The translations under genes were made by a program, and so were the position numbers. DNA of 64,000 nt, taken from positions 1 to 64,000 of the forward strand of contig JAIYDI010000048.1 in assembly GCA_027487555.1 (NCBI GenBank), given 5' to 3'. The notes under the pieces are model-generated. The model ran no database searches and was not told the origin of the DNA. It saw only the letters and a list, made by a program, of their open reading frames with translations. The DNA comes from Hyphomicrobiales bacterium. GTDB taxonomy: Bacteria; Pseudomonadota; Alphaproteobacteria; Rhizobiales; Devosiaceae. Positions 36,789-44,841 of this stretch are shown piece by piece (position 1 is the first letter of the stretch; every line of letters starts with the position of its first letter).

Positions 36789-36841
36789 GCCACCCCCGGG
36801 ACCGGTGACCCAATGACCCCTCAACCCGTGGAGAGCGCATC

Positions 36842-37606
36842 GTGAGCACCGACATAAAGGGCAAAGCCTGCCTGATCGTGGGGGCGAGTTCCGGCATCGG
36901 CGCCGCCGTGGCGCTGCGCTTCGGCGAGCTTGGTGCGCGGCTCGTCATCCATTGCAATGGCAACCGGGACGGTGCCGACGCGGTCGCCGAAACGATCCGG
37001 GCGAAGGGCGGCGAGGTGAGTGTTCGGCAGGGTGATGTCGCGGACCCGGAATTCTCGGCCGGGCTGGTGGATGACGCGGCCTCGACGCTGGGCGGGCTCG
37101 ATATCCTCATCAACAATGCCGGCTCGATGTTCGGCCGCACCGCTATCGCCGAGGCAACGGACGAGCAGTACCATCGCGTGCTCGACGTCAATATCGGGGG
37201 CGTGTTCTTCGCGTCGCGGCGCGCGGCGGCGCTGATGCGGGCGCAGAAATCCGGCACAATCATCAACACCACCTCGATCGCGGCGCGGACCGGAGGCGGG
37301 GATGGCGCGGGGCTCTATGGTTCGGCCAAGGCGTTCGTGTCGACCATCACCCGCGTACTTGCCAAGGAACTCGCGCCCTTTGGTGTGCGGGTGAACGCGG
37401 TGGCGCCGGGTGTGATCGCAACGCCGTTCCACGAGCGGTACTCGACCAAGGCGCAGCTCGATGCGTCGGTGCGCGGCATCCCGATGGGACGGCTCGGCAC
37501 GGCAGAGGAATGCGTAGGCGCCTACGAGTTCCTCGCCAGCGCCCGGATGAGCGGCTACATCACGGGGCAGGTGATCGAAGTCAACGGCGGGCAATTGATG
37601 CCATGA
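36842..37606 (+). CDS. SDR-family oxidoreductase
   Basis: A 254-residue classical short-chain dehydrogenase. Cofactor motif GASSGIGAA at residues 14-22, NNAGSM, the catalytic Ser in [12 protein letters not shown], and YGSAK for Tyr and Lys; the C-terminal [16 protein letters not shown] is typical of FabG-like enzymes. The start is GTG at 36842 with GGAGAG upstream. It overlaps the pdxA2-like gene by 4 bp. In this operon it may oxidise a sugar or sugar acid before the kinase step, but the substrate is unknown. Confidence 0.85.
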   Translation: MSTDIKGKACLIVGASSGIGAAVALRFGELGARLVIHCNGNRDGADAVAETIRAKGGEVSVRQGDVADPEFSAGLVDDAASTLGGLDILINNAGSMFGRTAIAEATDEQYHRVLDVNIGGVFFASRRAAALMRAQKSGTIINTTSIAARTGGGDGAGLYGSAKAFVSTITRVLAKELAPFGVRVNAVAPGVIATPFHERYSTKAQLDASVRGIPMGRLGTAEECVGAYEFLASARMSGYITGQVIEVNGGQLMP

Positions 37607-38607
37607 CGGCCCACAGCAATACCAAGACCGGCGTGATCGGCATAACCATGGGCGACCCGGCCGGCGTCGGGCCCGAGGTCATCTGCAAGGCGCTGGCCGA
37701 CATGAGCGCAGATGAACGCGCCGGCGTGCGCATCTTCGGCAATCGCGAGGTGCTGGCGCGGGCGGCCGCGGTGGTTGGCGCCGATCTCGATTTTTCGCCG
37801 GGCTCGAACAGCATTTCGGTCGTGGATATTGCCTTCGAGGGCGAGATCCCGCCCTTCGGCAGGCTCGATCCGCGCGCCGGGGACGCATCGTTTCACTATA
37901 TCGAGCGGGCCGTGCGGGCCGCGGAGGCGGGCGAGATCGGCTGCATCGTCACCGCGCCGATCAACAAGGAGGCGCTGAATGCCGCGGGCCACCATTACGA
38001 TGGCCATACCGGCATGCTTGCCGCGCTGACCGGCGCGAAATCGAGCTTCATGCTGCTCGCGTCCGAGCGGATGTCGGTGATCCATGTGTCGACGCATGTG
38101 GCGCTGCGCGGCGCCATCGAGCGGGCGAAGACCAAGCGCATCCTCGAGACCATCCGCGCCGGATATCAGCATTTCCGCCGGATCGGGGTCGATGCGCCGC
38201 GCATCGCGGTGGCAGGGCTCAACCCGCATTGCGGCGAGAACGGCCTGTTCGGCACCGAGGACGATGACGAGATCGCGCCCGCCGTGGTGGCCGCGCGCGC
38301 CGAGGGCATCCCTGCCATCGGGCCCATTTCCGCCGATACCGTGTTCCAGAAGGCCTATAACGGCGCCTATGATCTGGTGGTGGCGCAGTATCACGACCAG
38401 GGCCATATCCCGATGAAGCTCGTGGCCTTCGATACGACGGTGAATGTGTCGCTTGGCCTCGCCATCGACCGCACCTCGGTCGACCATGGCACGGCGTTCG
38501 ATATCGCCGGCACGGGCCGCGCCAACCACGTCAACATGCAGGCCGCCATCGCGTATGCGAAGAAGCTGGCGGACAAACCGAAGGCCGAGAAAGGCGCAGA
38601 CCGATGA
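37603..38607 (+). CDS. pdxA2: PdxA2-like 4-phospho-sugar-acid dehydrogenase (4-hydroxythreonine-4-phosphate dehydrogenase family)
   Basis: A 334-residue PdxA-family NAD-dependent oxidative decarboxylase. [19 protein letters not shown] opens it; metal-binding histidines lie in [23 protein letters not shown] and [13 protein letters not shown]. PdxA proper acts in vitamin B6 synthesis; PdxA2 paralogues oxidise 4-phospho-D-threonate or 4-phospho-D-erythronate to dihydroxyacetone phosphate after a DUF1537 kinase. The DUF1537 kinase at 28650 and the catabolic context favour PdxA2. ATG 37603 overlaps the SDR stop, and the stop overlaps the next start by 4 bp. Confidence 0.85.
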   Translation: MTAHSNTKTGVIGITMGDPAGVGPEVICKALADMSADERAGVRIFGNREVLARAAAVVGADLDFSPGSNSISVVDIAFEGEIPPFGRLDPRAGDASFHYIERAVRAAEAGEIGCIVTAPINKEALNAAGHHYDGHTGMLAALTGAKSSFMLLASERMSVIHVSTHVALRGAIERAKTKRILETIRAGYQHFRRIGVDAPRIAVAGLNPHCGENGLFGTEDDDEIAPAVVAARAEGIPAIGPISADTVFQKAYNGAYDLVVAQYHDQGHIPMKLVAFDTTVNVSLGLAIDRTSVDHGTAFDIAGTGRANHVNMQAAIAYAKKLADKPKAEKGADR

Positions 38608-39509
38608 GCTTTGCCATATCCGGGGTCAACTGCGCCGCCGCGACGCCGCTCAACGCCGACCTGACGCCCGACCTGGGGCTTTTCGCCAGCCATTGCCAGC
38701 AATTGCTGGCGGAGGGCTGCCATGGCATTGCGCTGCTCGGCACGACCGGCGAGGCCAATTCCTTCTCGCTCGCGCAGCGCCGGCAGATTCTCGAGGCGGC
38801 ACTCGCGGCCGGCATCGGGCCCGACCAGCTGATCCCCGGCACCGGCGTCAATGCCGCACCCGAGACGGTGGAGCTGACGAGGCACGCGCTGGCAAATGGC
38901 GTCAGCCGGGTCGTCATGCTGCCGCCGAGCTACTACAAATCGGTCAGCGATGACGGGATCTTCGCGTCCTATGCGCGGATCATCGAGTCTTTGGGCGACG
39001 ATCGGCTCAGAGTCATTCTCTACCATATCCCGCAGATGTCGGCGGTGCCGCTGAGCCATGCGCTGATCGGGCGGCTGATCGCGGCCTTTCCCGGCATCGT
39101 CGTCGGCATCAAGGATTCCTCGGGCGACCTCGCCAACATGCAGGCCATCGCGGCCGCCTTCCCCGGCTTTGCCGTGCTGGCGGGCGCCGATCCGCTGCTG
39201 CTGCCCCTGCTGCAGTCGGGGGGCGCCGGTTGTATCACGGCGACGTCCAACCTGATCGCGGATTCGCTGCGCACCATCTACGACCATACCAGCGATGCCA
39301 CGCGCACCGCGCCGGCGCAGGCGCGCATAAGTGCCTGGCGGACGCTGTCCAATTCCTATGTGCAGATCCCCACCATCAAGGCGATGATCGGGCTGAAATC
39401 CGGACAGGCCGCGTGGAACCGGGTTCTGCCACCGCTGGTGCCGCTTTCGGAGGCGCAGGCCGCCGAGCTTGCCGAGACCTTCGCAACCCTGCCCGGGCCG
39501 GTGTCATAG
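38604..39509 (+). CDS. DapA-family (dihydrodipicolinate synthase/N-acetylneuraminate lyase superfamily) aldolase
   Basis: A 301-residue class I aldolase-fold protein. [15 protein letters not shown] is the substrate carboxylate loop, [15 protein letters not shown] carries the conserved tyrosine, and [12 protein letters not shown] has the Schiff-base lysine. True DapA normally lies elsewhere; context in a sugar-acid operon suggests cleavage or dehydration of a 2-keto-3-deoxy sugar acid. The neuraminate lyase alternative is raised by the sialidase-like gene but no other sialate gene is present. Last gene of the operon; repeat copy G follows. Confidence 0.85.
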   Translation: MSFAISGVNCAAATPLNADLTPDLGLFASHCQQLLAEGCHGIALLGTTGEANSFSLAQRRQILEAALAAGIGPDQLIPGTGVNAAPETVELTRHALANGVSRVVMLPPSYYKSVSDDGIFASYARIIESLGDDRLRVILYHIPQMSAVPLSHALIGRLIAAFPGIVVGIKDSSGDLANMQAIAAAFPGFAVLAGADPLLLPLLQSGGAGCITATSNLIADSLRTIYDHTSDATRTAPAQARISAWRTLSNSYVQIPTIKAMIGLKSGQAAWNRVLPPLVPLSEAQAAELAETFATLPGPVS

Positions 39510-39520
39510 GCGCCGCACTA

Positions 39521-39623
39521 GATGATTTCACGTTTTGGTTGAAACGCTGAAATGATCCAAGCCCCTGTTTTGTCGTGCTTTCGAGGCGGGAAAGTCATGC
39601 AACTTTCCCTGAAAGCGCTCTAG
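39521..39623 (+). repeat. RIME-like two-hairpin element, copy G
   Basis: A near-complete copy. Hairpin one: GATGATTTCA...TGAAATGATC with one mismatch, inner CGTTT/AAACG. Hairpin two: GTGCTTTCGAGGCGGGAAAGT...ACTTTCCCTGAAAGCGC, then CTCTAG (to 39623). The minus-strand Hint-protein frame runs into it and ends at 39595. Confidence 0.9.
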
Positions 39624-41775
39624 CAGACTGTTCTCTTTCAGCTTGAACTGGCAACTCTACCTCACGTCTCAGGCGAGACGCTGACCTGATCCGGCCCGGT
39701 ACCTCGTCAGGGTTGCGCACCCGACGACGTCCGCAGATTGTCGGGGCCACGCTCCAGCCGGCAAGAGGCCGGGTTCCGATGCGAGCATCCATTGCGAGGC
39801 TGACATCGCCGACCTTGCCGGTCGAACCGTCCGATTTGGTATAGGTCGCCGTACCGCTGATCTTCGAGCCGTCGGCGAAGTTGATTTCCTGCTGGTTGCT
39901 GATCAGGTTGATGGAGGTGATGCCGGGCTCGGCCAGCGTCTTCAGTTCCGTCGAGCCATCCGGCCGCGTCACCAGCACCTTGAACAGGCTCCAGTCAGCG
40001 TCCGCGCTCGACAGCACGCCGTCATGGTTGGTGTCGAACACATTGCGCAGCGCTTCGAAGTCGCTCTTCGCCGTCGGGTCCCACTCGGTGAAGACCACTT
40101 CGCGGTTCTGGTTGATGACGCCGTCATTGCCGTCATCCCGCACCAGGACACCATCGCCGACGCCGGCCCAGGCCGTCCTGTGCTGCTTGCCGTCCTCCCC
40201 GACGATGAAGCTGTTGCTGGAGCTCAGCGGCGTCAGTTCAAGCCCGTCACCATCGAGGTCGAGTATGACAGGGACAAGACTATGGGTCGTATTCCAACCG
40301 TCCGAAGCGTGATACCAACCCTTCTCGCTGTCGTACCCGGTCCAGTAACTCTTGTTCGCGTCACTGCCCGATGTGGCAGGAGAGGTAGTGCGTCCCGTCG
40401 TCAAGTTCTTGATCGATCCGTCTGCCTGGATCTGATACGTATAGTCGCCACTTTTGTATGTCTGTCCAGGCGACGCCACACTACCTGACGCCAGTGTGAC
40501 CTTCGGCTGTCCAGGAACCGATACGTCCTTGTAGTGACTGCTATGGGTCTCAGGCAGATCGGTGGGAATGTACGAGAGCGCCGAATTCGGGATCCGATAG
40601 CCGGTGGATGGGTCCTTGAAGACAGGATTCCCGTTTATGTCACGATAGCCGACGACCCACATTTTGGCGCCGCTAACGTCAAGCTGCCGCAAAATGTCGG
40701 TACGCCAGGAGAACGACGACCGCCCATCAGGCACGCCGTCCACACTGTCTCCCCACAGCGCTCTGTCAGTAGACCCGCCGCGATCGATATATCTATCGAA
40801 CGGAGTCATCTCCGTTTTGTTGATAATCTCAACACCGAAAGACGAACCACTTGCGCGGACTGCGTCAGCTACAGTGTGTACCGATACAGATGCATTATGC
40901 GCCCGATATCCACCAACTACGTAGGTGTGTAATTCCTCAACCTCAATATTGTAGGTCCGCTCTACACCTGCACACTCTATACGCTCCCATTTCGGAGCAT
41001 GAAATGCCCCTTCAGCGCGCACTAGGCGACCACCACGCTCAAGAAGCCCCGCAACCGCCTCGAAATCACCCGACTCACTTAAGAAATGGTGATTCCCTGT
41101 AACCCGCACTTCGCCATCGAGAACAATCCACTCTTTGGTAACACCCGTAAATGTTCGCACTACTCGCCGCTCTACCAACCGCCCGTCGCCGCCGTTTGCG
41201 TCGGTACGGAAAGCCAACACGGTATCTCCAACGCGAATACTGTCTATACGCGCCATCCCACCGGGCACTGCTACCAATGAATCCGCAGCAAAGCAATGAT
41301 GAAGAGAGAGTTCCGCGCTTGTGATAAGGAACGTCTTGAGGATGTCAATCTGATCCGAGTTAATCGGATCAACTAACTGATCGTCTATTGCCCGCCCCTC
41401 ATCTGGCTGCCAAAATATGCCGCCGCCACCCGGTATGCTGCGCCACACCAGTAAGGGAGATTGTTTCTTAAACAGATCACCGACTTCCCCCACCCCACCC
41501 GCTCTCTTAAATATGTCCTGCGCGAATGACGTACAATTCAGGCCATTAATTGTGATAAGATTATAGTCGAATTTCGTGCCAACCAAAGATTTCGCGTATT
41601 TCAGAACATCGGTATACATGTCATCCGAAACTTGGAGGACGCCACGAACTATATTATTCTCCTTTATTCCCACTGGATCTTCGTAATAATAAGCGCCGTC
41701 CATCGATGACGGTTTTCCGTACCAGATTGAACGAGGGTTTTGTCTCTCTGCTTCGTAGCCCGGCGGAGTCGGCAT
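39595..41775 (-). CDS. Hint-domain, calcium-loop polymorphic protein with papain-like N-terminal segment; 3' end probably truncated
   Basis: A 726-residue protein. Residues 45-95 (VSDDMYTDVLKYAKSLVGTK... NGLNCTSFAQDIFKRAGG) resemble an NlpC/LRAT-type cysteine peptidase fold with Cys81 as candidate nucleophile. Residues 161-294 are an intein-like Hint domain: Cys161 in CFAADSLVAVPGG, IRVGDTVLAF, VTGNHHFL, YNIEVEELHTYVVGGYRAHN. The residue after His-Asn is Ala, so cleavage without ligation is expected. Residues 500-660 are a calcium-binding segment of RTX-associated type (ILDLDGDGLELT, DDGNDGVI, DTNHDGVL). After about residue 661 the sequence loses this character and runs into repeat copy G. 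The ATG at 41775 overlaps the stop of the 43-residue upstream frame (TGATG). Probably exported or surface-acting; target unknown. Confidence 0.75.
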   Translation of the reverse strand: MPTPPGYEAERQNPRSIWYGKPSSMDGAYYYEDPVGIKENNIVRGVLQVSDDMYTDVLKYAKSLVGTKFDYNLITINGLNCTSFAQDIFKRAGGVGEVGDLFKKQSPLLVWRSIPGGGGIFWQPDEGRAIDDQLVDPINSDQIDILKTFLITSAELSLHHCFAADSLVAVPGGMARIDSIRVGDTVLAFRTDANGGDGRLVERRVVRTFTGVTKEWIVLDGEVRVTGNHHFLSESGDFEAVAGLLERGGRLVRAEGAFHAPKWERIECAGVERTYNIEVEELHTYVVGGYRAHNASVSVHTVADAVRASGSSFGVEIINKTEMTPFDRYIDRGGSTDRALWGDSVDGVPDGRSSFSWRTDILRQLDVSGAKMWVVGYRDINGNPVFKDPSTGYRIPNSALSYIPTDLPETHSSHYKDVSVPGQPKVTLASGSVASPGQTYKSGDYTYQIQADGSIKNLTTGRTTSPATSGSDANKSYWTGYDSEKGWYHASDGWNTTHSLVPVILDLDGDGLELTPLSSSNSFIVGEDGKQHRTAWAGVGDGVLVRDDGNDGVINQNREVVFTEWDPTAKSDFEALRNVFDTNHDGVLSSADADWSLFKVLVTRPDGSTELKTLAEPGITSINLISNQQEINFADGSKISGTATYTKSDGSTGKVGDVSLAMDARIGTRPLAGWSVAPTICGRRRVRNPDEVPGRIRSASRLRREVELPVQAEREQSARALSGKVA
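39715..39725. other. 11-bp match to the 3' end of tRNA-Arg (candidate att-like site)
   Basis: GCGCACCCGAC here is identical to 44212-44222, the 3' terminus of tRNA-Arg(CCG). It lies where the Hint protein loses family character. Short length makes coincidence possible; see the island finding. Confidence 0.25.
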
Positions 41776-41906
41776 CAAATACCCGGCGGGTCCGCTTCGT
41801 TTACAATATTTGCACCGATTGTTACACCGCCATCCCACCAATCACCGAATGTTACGTTAATATGTCCGGTGTTATTACCGCCAACATTAAAGTATATGTT
41901 CTTCAT
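41775..41906 (-). CDS. 43-residue peptide, translationally coupled to the Hint protein
   Basis: A 43-residue frame that I do not recognise, beginning MKNIYFNVGGNNTGHINVTF and ending NEADPPGI. GGGGGA lies 5 nt upstream of the ATG. The start overlaps the stop of the 161-residue upstream gene (ATGA), and the stop overlaps the Hint protein start (TGATG), so it is held in a coupled operon. It has no basic or hydrophobic signal. It could be a separate small protein or the original N-terminus of the Hint protein separated by a frameshift. Confidence 0.55.
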   Translation of the reverse strand: MKNIYFNVGGNNTGHINVTFGDWWDGGVTIGANIVNEADPPGI

Positions 41907-42388
41907 CTATTCCCCCACACACCTATGAAACCTGATATACTTACAGACAGAAAGTCGCCACATCGAAATACGTCAATCTTCTGGTGACTGATCAAATTTG
42001 ACCTCGGCATTTTGGTTTGGAACCAATCTGTTTGGCCGAATAAATTCGCGGGATCAACAACTGAAGTGTACGTAACTATTGAAACTGAAACTCCGGTCCC
42101 AAGGAAGGGAATATATGGTCCGCTGCGAGACGACATTGTGTAAAAACGATTTCCGGAACGCTTTTCATATACATTGGCCCCTCCAAGGCATTCTGAGAAC
42201 TGAATCTTACTAACGTAATTCGGGATTAGCGCCCCCTCACTCCCTGCGTAAAGTTGAGACACGGCGTCCAACAGATCGCTTTCTATGTGCGGTTCCGTCC
42301 CCTCAGCTACGAAGCCGCTCATGCCGGCGTCGTAAGCTAGCAGGGAGGCCAATCCGATGACAGACAGTATAATCAGACGAAGGCTCAT
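41903..42388 (-). CDS. putative membrane-anchored or exported protein of unknown function
   Basis: A 161-residue protein I do not recognise. Residues 1-20 (SLRLIILSVIGLASLLAY) are a signal peptide or membrane anchor. The rest is mixed alpha/beta-like with two cysteines (SECLGGANVY and FRCGDFLSV). Its base composition is AT-richer than the flanking core genes. The stop overlaps the 43-residue peptide start. Position in the Hint-protein operon suggests a partner or accessory role; immunity is possible, but the gene order (upstream of the toxin-like gene) is not the usual one. Confidence 0.55.
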   Translation of the reverse strand: MSLRLIILSVIGLASLLAYDAGMSGFVAEGTEPHIESDLLDAVSQLYAGSEGALIPNYVSKIQFSECLGGANVYEKRSGNRFYTMSSRSGPYIPFLGTGVSVSIVTYTSVVDPANLFGQTDWFQTKMPRSNLISHQKIDVFRCGDFLSVSISGFIGVWGNR

Positions 42389-42550
42389 GAACGCGCCATG
42401 ATGTAGAGTGCTTCTATTGTATATGTTCTATCGTACGGATATTGTCACGTGTCGGATACAAATGATAGGTTCATATTGTTGGCCTTGTTCGCAATTGGTG
42501 TTGAATTATTGGCACGTTATGTAATTTCGTAAGTTTTGATCTCGTGACGG

Positions 42551-43075
42551 TTAAATATGCTCCTGTCTATCGGAACAGAAGAATCCGGCATGATTTGTCC
42601 CCTCTATTCCAACGCCTCGCTTTGCAGTCCGTAGTATAGCTGTTTTGTCTTTACGTACAAAAAAGACCTGTGATGATTGGCTCCACCCATCTACGTTTGT
42701 GAACGGAAAATATTCTTCGTCGCGCCGCGCCTCTTCAATTCCCTTTGACACAACCAGAAATCGAAAATCTGCATCGGTCCCAATTGCAACGTAAGCGGAT
42801 ATTGTATCGCTCCCACCCGCGCCTTCATCAATACATATTATTTCTACATCGAAAGGGTCAAACATTGTAAACTGACGATAATATATAACATCATCTGCTA
42901 TTCGGACATCGGGAAGGTAGGCTTTAATCAATATATAAATGTCGTTAGCCGTTCTGTGCCTACAGAATAATTCTCCGTAGGTGTCATACGCGCGCTCATT
43001 TGCCGTTGATTGAAATGGCGCGATAAACGCAAAAGCCGTGATAAATATATTCGCTTACAGAGCTATTTTATTCAT
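42551..43075 (-). pseudogene. exported unknown protein gene with a stop codon in its signal peptide
   Basis: Reading from ATG 43075 gives MNKIAL, then TAA at codon 7 (43057-43055), then in the same frame ANIFITAFAFIAPFQSTANE, GELFCRHRTANDIYIL and on to the stop at 42551. Together these form a normal signal peptide plus a 150-residue secreted domain with cysteines near both ends (FCRH and FFCSDR). So the gene appears broken by a nonsense mutation; a shorter frame from TTG 42931 lacks the signal. The domain is unrecognised. It precedes the 161-residue gene by 162 bp in the same direction. Confidence 0.6.
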
Positions 43076-43110
43076 CTTGAGTTGCAACGCGATCATATCC
43101 TAATCTTTGC

Positions 43111-43126
43111 GACATCACGCGATGTC
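43111..43126. repeat. short inverted repeat upstream of the broken gene
   Basis: GACATC (43111-43116) and GATGTC (43121-43126) flank ACGC, 36 bp upstream of the ATG at 43075. It is operator-sized. No evidence beyond position. Confidence 0.3.
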
Positions 43127-43573
43127 AATTTCTTTAGCCACTAATGGCAACAAACGATCGTCCGCCAGAAATATTTACCGCAATCCGGGAATGACTGAAA
43201 ATCAAGGCGACATGCATATAGACAGAAGCGTTGTCCGCGCTGGGTTGGTTGCGCAGATGTCGGTGTGGCCACGCACATCAATTGGCGAGTTTGCCCTAGA
43301 GGTGGCAGCATCTAGGGTCAACGCAGGTTTGGTGTAACTAGAGTCTCTCTAAGTGTTTCCCAGCGTTGGTGAGTTTGCTGATACATTCAAGTGTAGTTCT
43401 TTTGTCAGATAACGCCTGCGTAACGCTTGCAGGGACTTTTGGCTGAGCAGCCTAGGGATGGCGGTTGATGAGCAAACCGTATTGCTGAGTTTCGGGGGCA
43501 GTTTGCCCTTGATTGACCGCGCTCAATGCCAACGGTCACAACTCTATCTGCCGCCGGAACTGTGCCGTAGCGC
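43127..43573. other. gene-free stretch inside the island
   Basis: About 450 bp, visibly AT-richer than the core. A 76-residue plus-strand frame at 43107-43337 has no ribosome-binding site or protein-like pattern. I see no RNA gene or mobile-element end here. Confidence 0.4.
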
Positions 43574-43948
43574 CTAGTACTCTTCTGCCAGCATCACGGT
43601 CATGACCCGACGCGTGACGCCCGCATCCGCAGGATCCGGCGATAGCCCGTCCATCTCCAGGTCGTAGGTGTCGATCTTGAAGATGAAGCGTTGCCCTGCG
43701 GCATCGAAGCTGGCGCAGTCGTGCTCGCCATAAGGGTCGTTGTCCGGCATGAAGGCGTCGAAGCTGCGAAGGGCAGCGAACACGGCTGCTTGTGTGCGTG
43801 TGTCGAACGCCGCAACGCCTCGGGTCAGGGCGATGCGGCCGCAGGTACCGGTCTGACGCAACTGGTCGTTTAGCACGCGAATGCGCGCGGTCTGGTCTGA
43901 TGATGATGTCCTGGGGTTCGCCGTGAGGGGTGCGGGCCAGCCGGTCAT
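43574..43948 (-). CDS. DUF3768 domain-containing protein
   Basis: A 124-residue protein. From DQTARIRVLNDQLRQTGTCG onward it matches DUF3768 from memory: RIALTRGVAAF, AALRSFDAFMPDNDPYGEHD, FIFKIDTYDLEMDG and TRRVMTVMLAEEY. This family is carried mostly on plasmids and integrative conjugative elements of alphaproteobacteria; its function is unknown. The ATG at 43948 is chosen; the frame is open up to 44056 with unlikely sequence. It lies between the island genes and the 3' end of tRNA-Arg, and is probably a relic of an integrated element. Confidence 0.75.
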   Translation of the reverse strand: MTGWPAPLTANPRTSSSDQTARIRVLNDQLRQTGTCGRIALTRGVAAFDTRTQAAVFAALRSFDAFMPDNDPYGEHDCASFDAAGQRFIFKIDTYDLEMDGLSPDPADAGVTRRVMTVMLAEEY

Positions 43949-44209
43949 GCAGCTGGCCCGCGGGGATGTCAGTCGGCAACGGGGAGCTGCGGCAGTAGCG
44001 CAAGGTCGGCGCGACAGCGCGCCTCTGTGACCGTTGAGGTAGATGGTCGCTTTCAAGCGCCAATCTCAGAAGCCGCAACGACCGGTTGAAGGGCGCCTTC
44101 TCAGAATTCGAAATCACGCTATTGCGTTACCCCGGTGTTACCCCAGCGCAGACAGACCAGCGCGGGCGGGAGGCTCGGCCTAATTTATTCAACAAGTGCA
44201 AGGGATTAT

Positions 44210-44286
<77 letters not shown>

Positions 44287-44841
44287 CTGAGGACAGGGAA
44301 TATGCGATTGGCGAGGCGAGTGCAAGTCCGTCGCTGGGGGCGGGACAATCACCAACATGCGGGCGGAAGCCGCTGCCGCGTCGGCCCTGCGCGGGCGCAT
44401 TCGCGGTCATGATGTCCATGGACACCGGGCTATCGCCACCCGGCGAACGCTGGCGACCGGGTCCGTCGGGGCCGGTCGTTCAAGGCGCGGCCATCCATCT
44501 CCGAGGCGCTGATCGGCGCGGCCGCCGGCATCCCGGAGCGCAGCGACGGCCGCGGGCCGTGTCGCCCGCCCCCCTGTCGCGCCCTACCTGCCCATCGACT
44601 GCCAGTCTCGGGAGGCCTGCTGCTTCGGACCCACACGGCCACCTGCTTTCAAACCCCCAAAGACCTGTCAGCGATGTGTCCGGACAAGAGATTCCACAAT
44701 TGTCCGGTGGCTCACCACTCGCCCAAGCCATTGCCGGGCCCGCAGGAATGGCGTGTCCCGTCCTGGTGGCTCGGTTCCGGCTGAGCATCGGGGGAGGCGG
44801 GAGCAGCATGGCGCGCCGATCAGGCCTGCTCGTGCCCGGGT
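44287..44841. other. gene-free stretch between tRNA-Arg and the propeller glycosidase
   Basis: 555 bp without a credible gene. The plus-strand frame crossing it (44196-44867) is an artefact of reading through the tRNA. Around 44668-44716, GTGTCCGGACAAG and TTGTCCGGTGG are similar spaced words that could be a worn insertion-sequence end, but no transposase is present. Confidence 0.35.

Noticed and set aside
35652..39509. Sialic acid catabolic operon
   Set aside because: The DapA-family and sialidase-like genes could suggest it, but nanE, nanK, nagA and a sialate transporter are absent, while a DUF1537 kinase and PdxA2-like enzyme point to acid sugars.
43107..43337. 76-codon plus-strand frame in the island
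   Set aside because: No ribosome-binding site, no domain or signal, and it lies in an AT-rich non-coding stretch.
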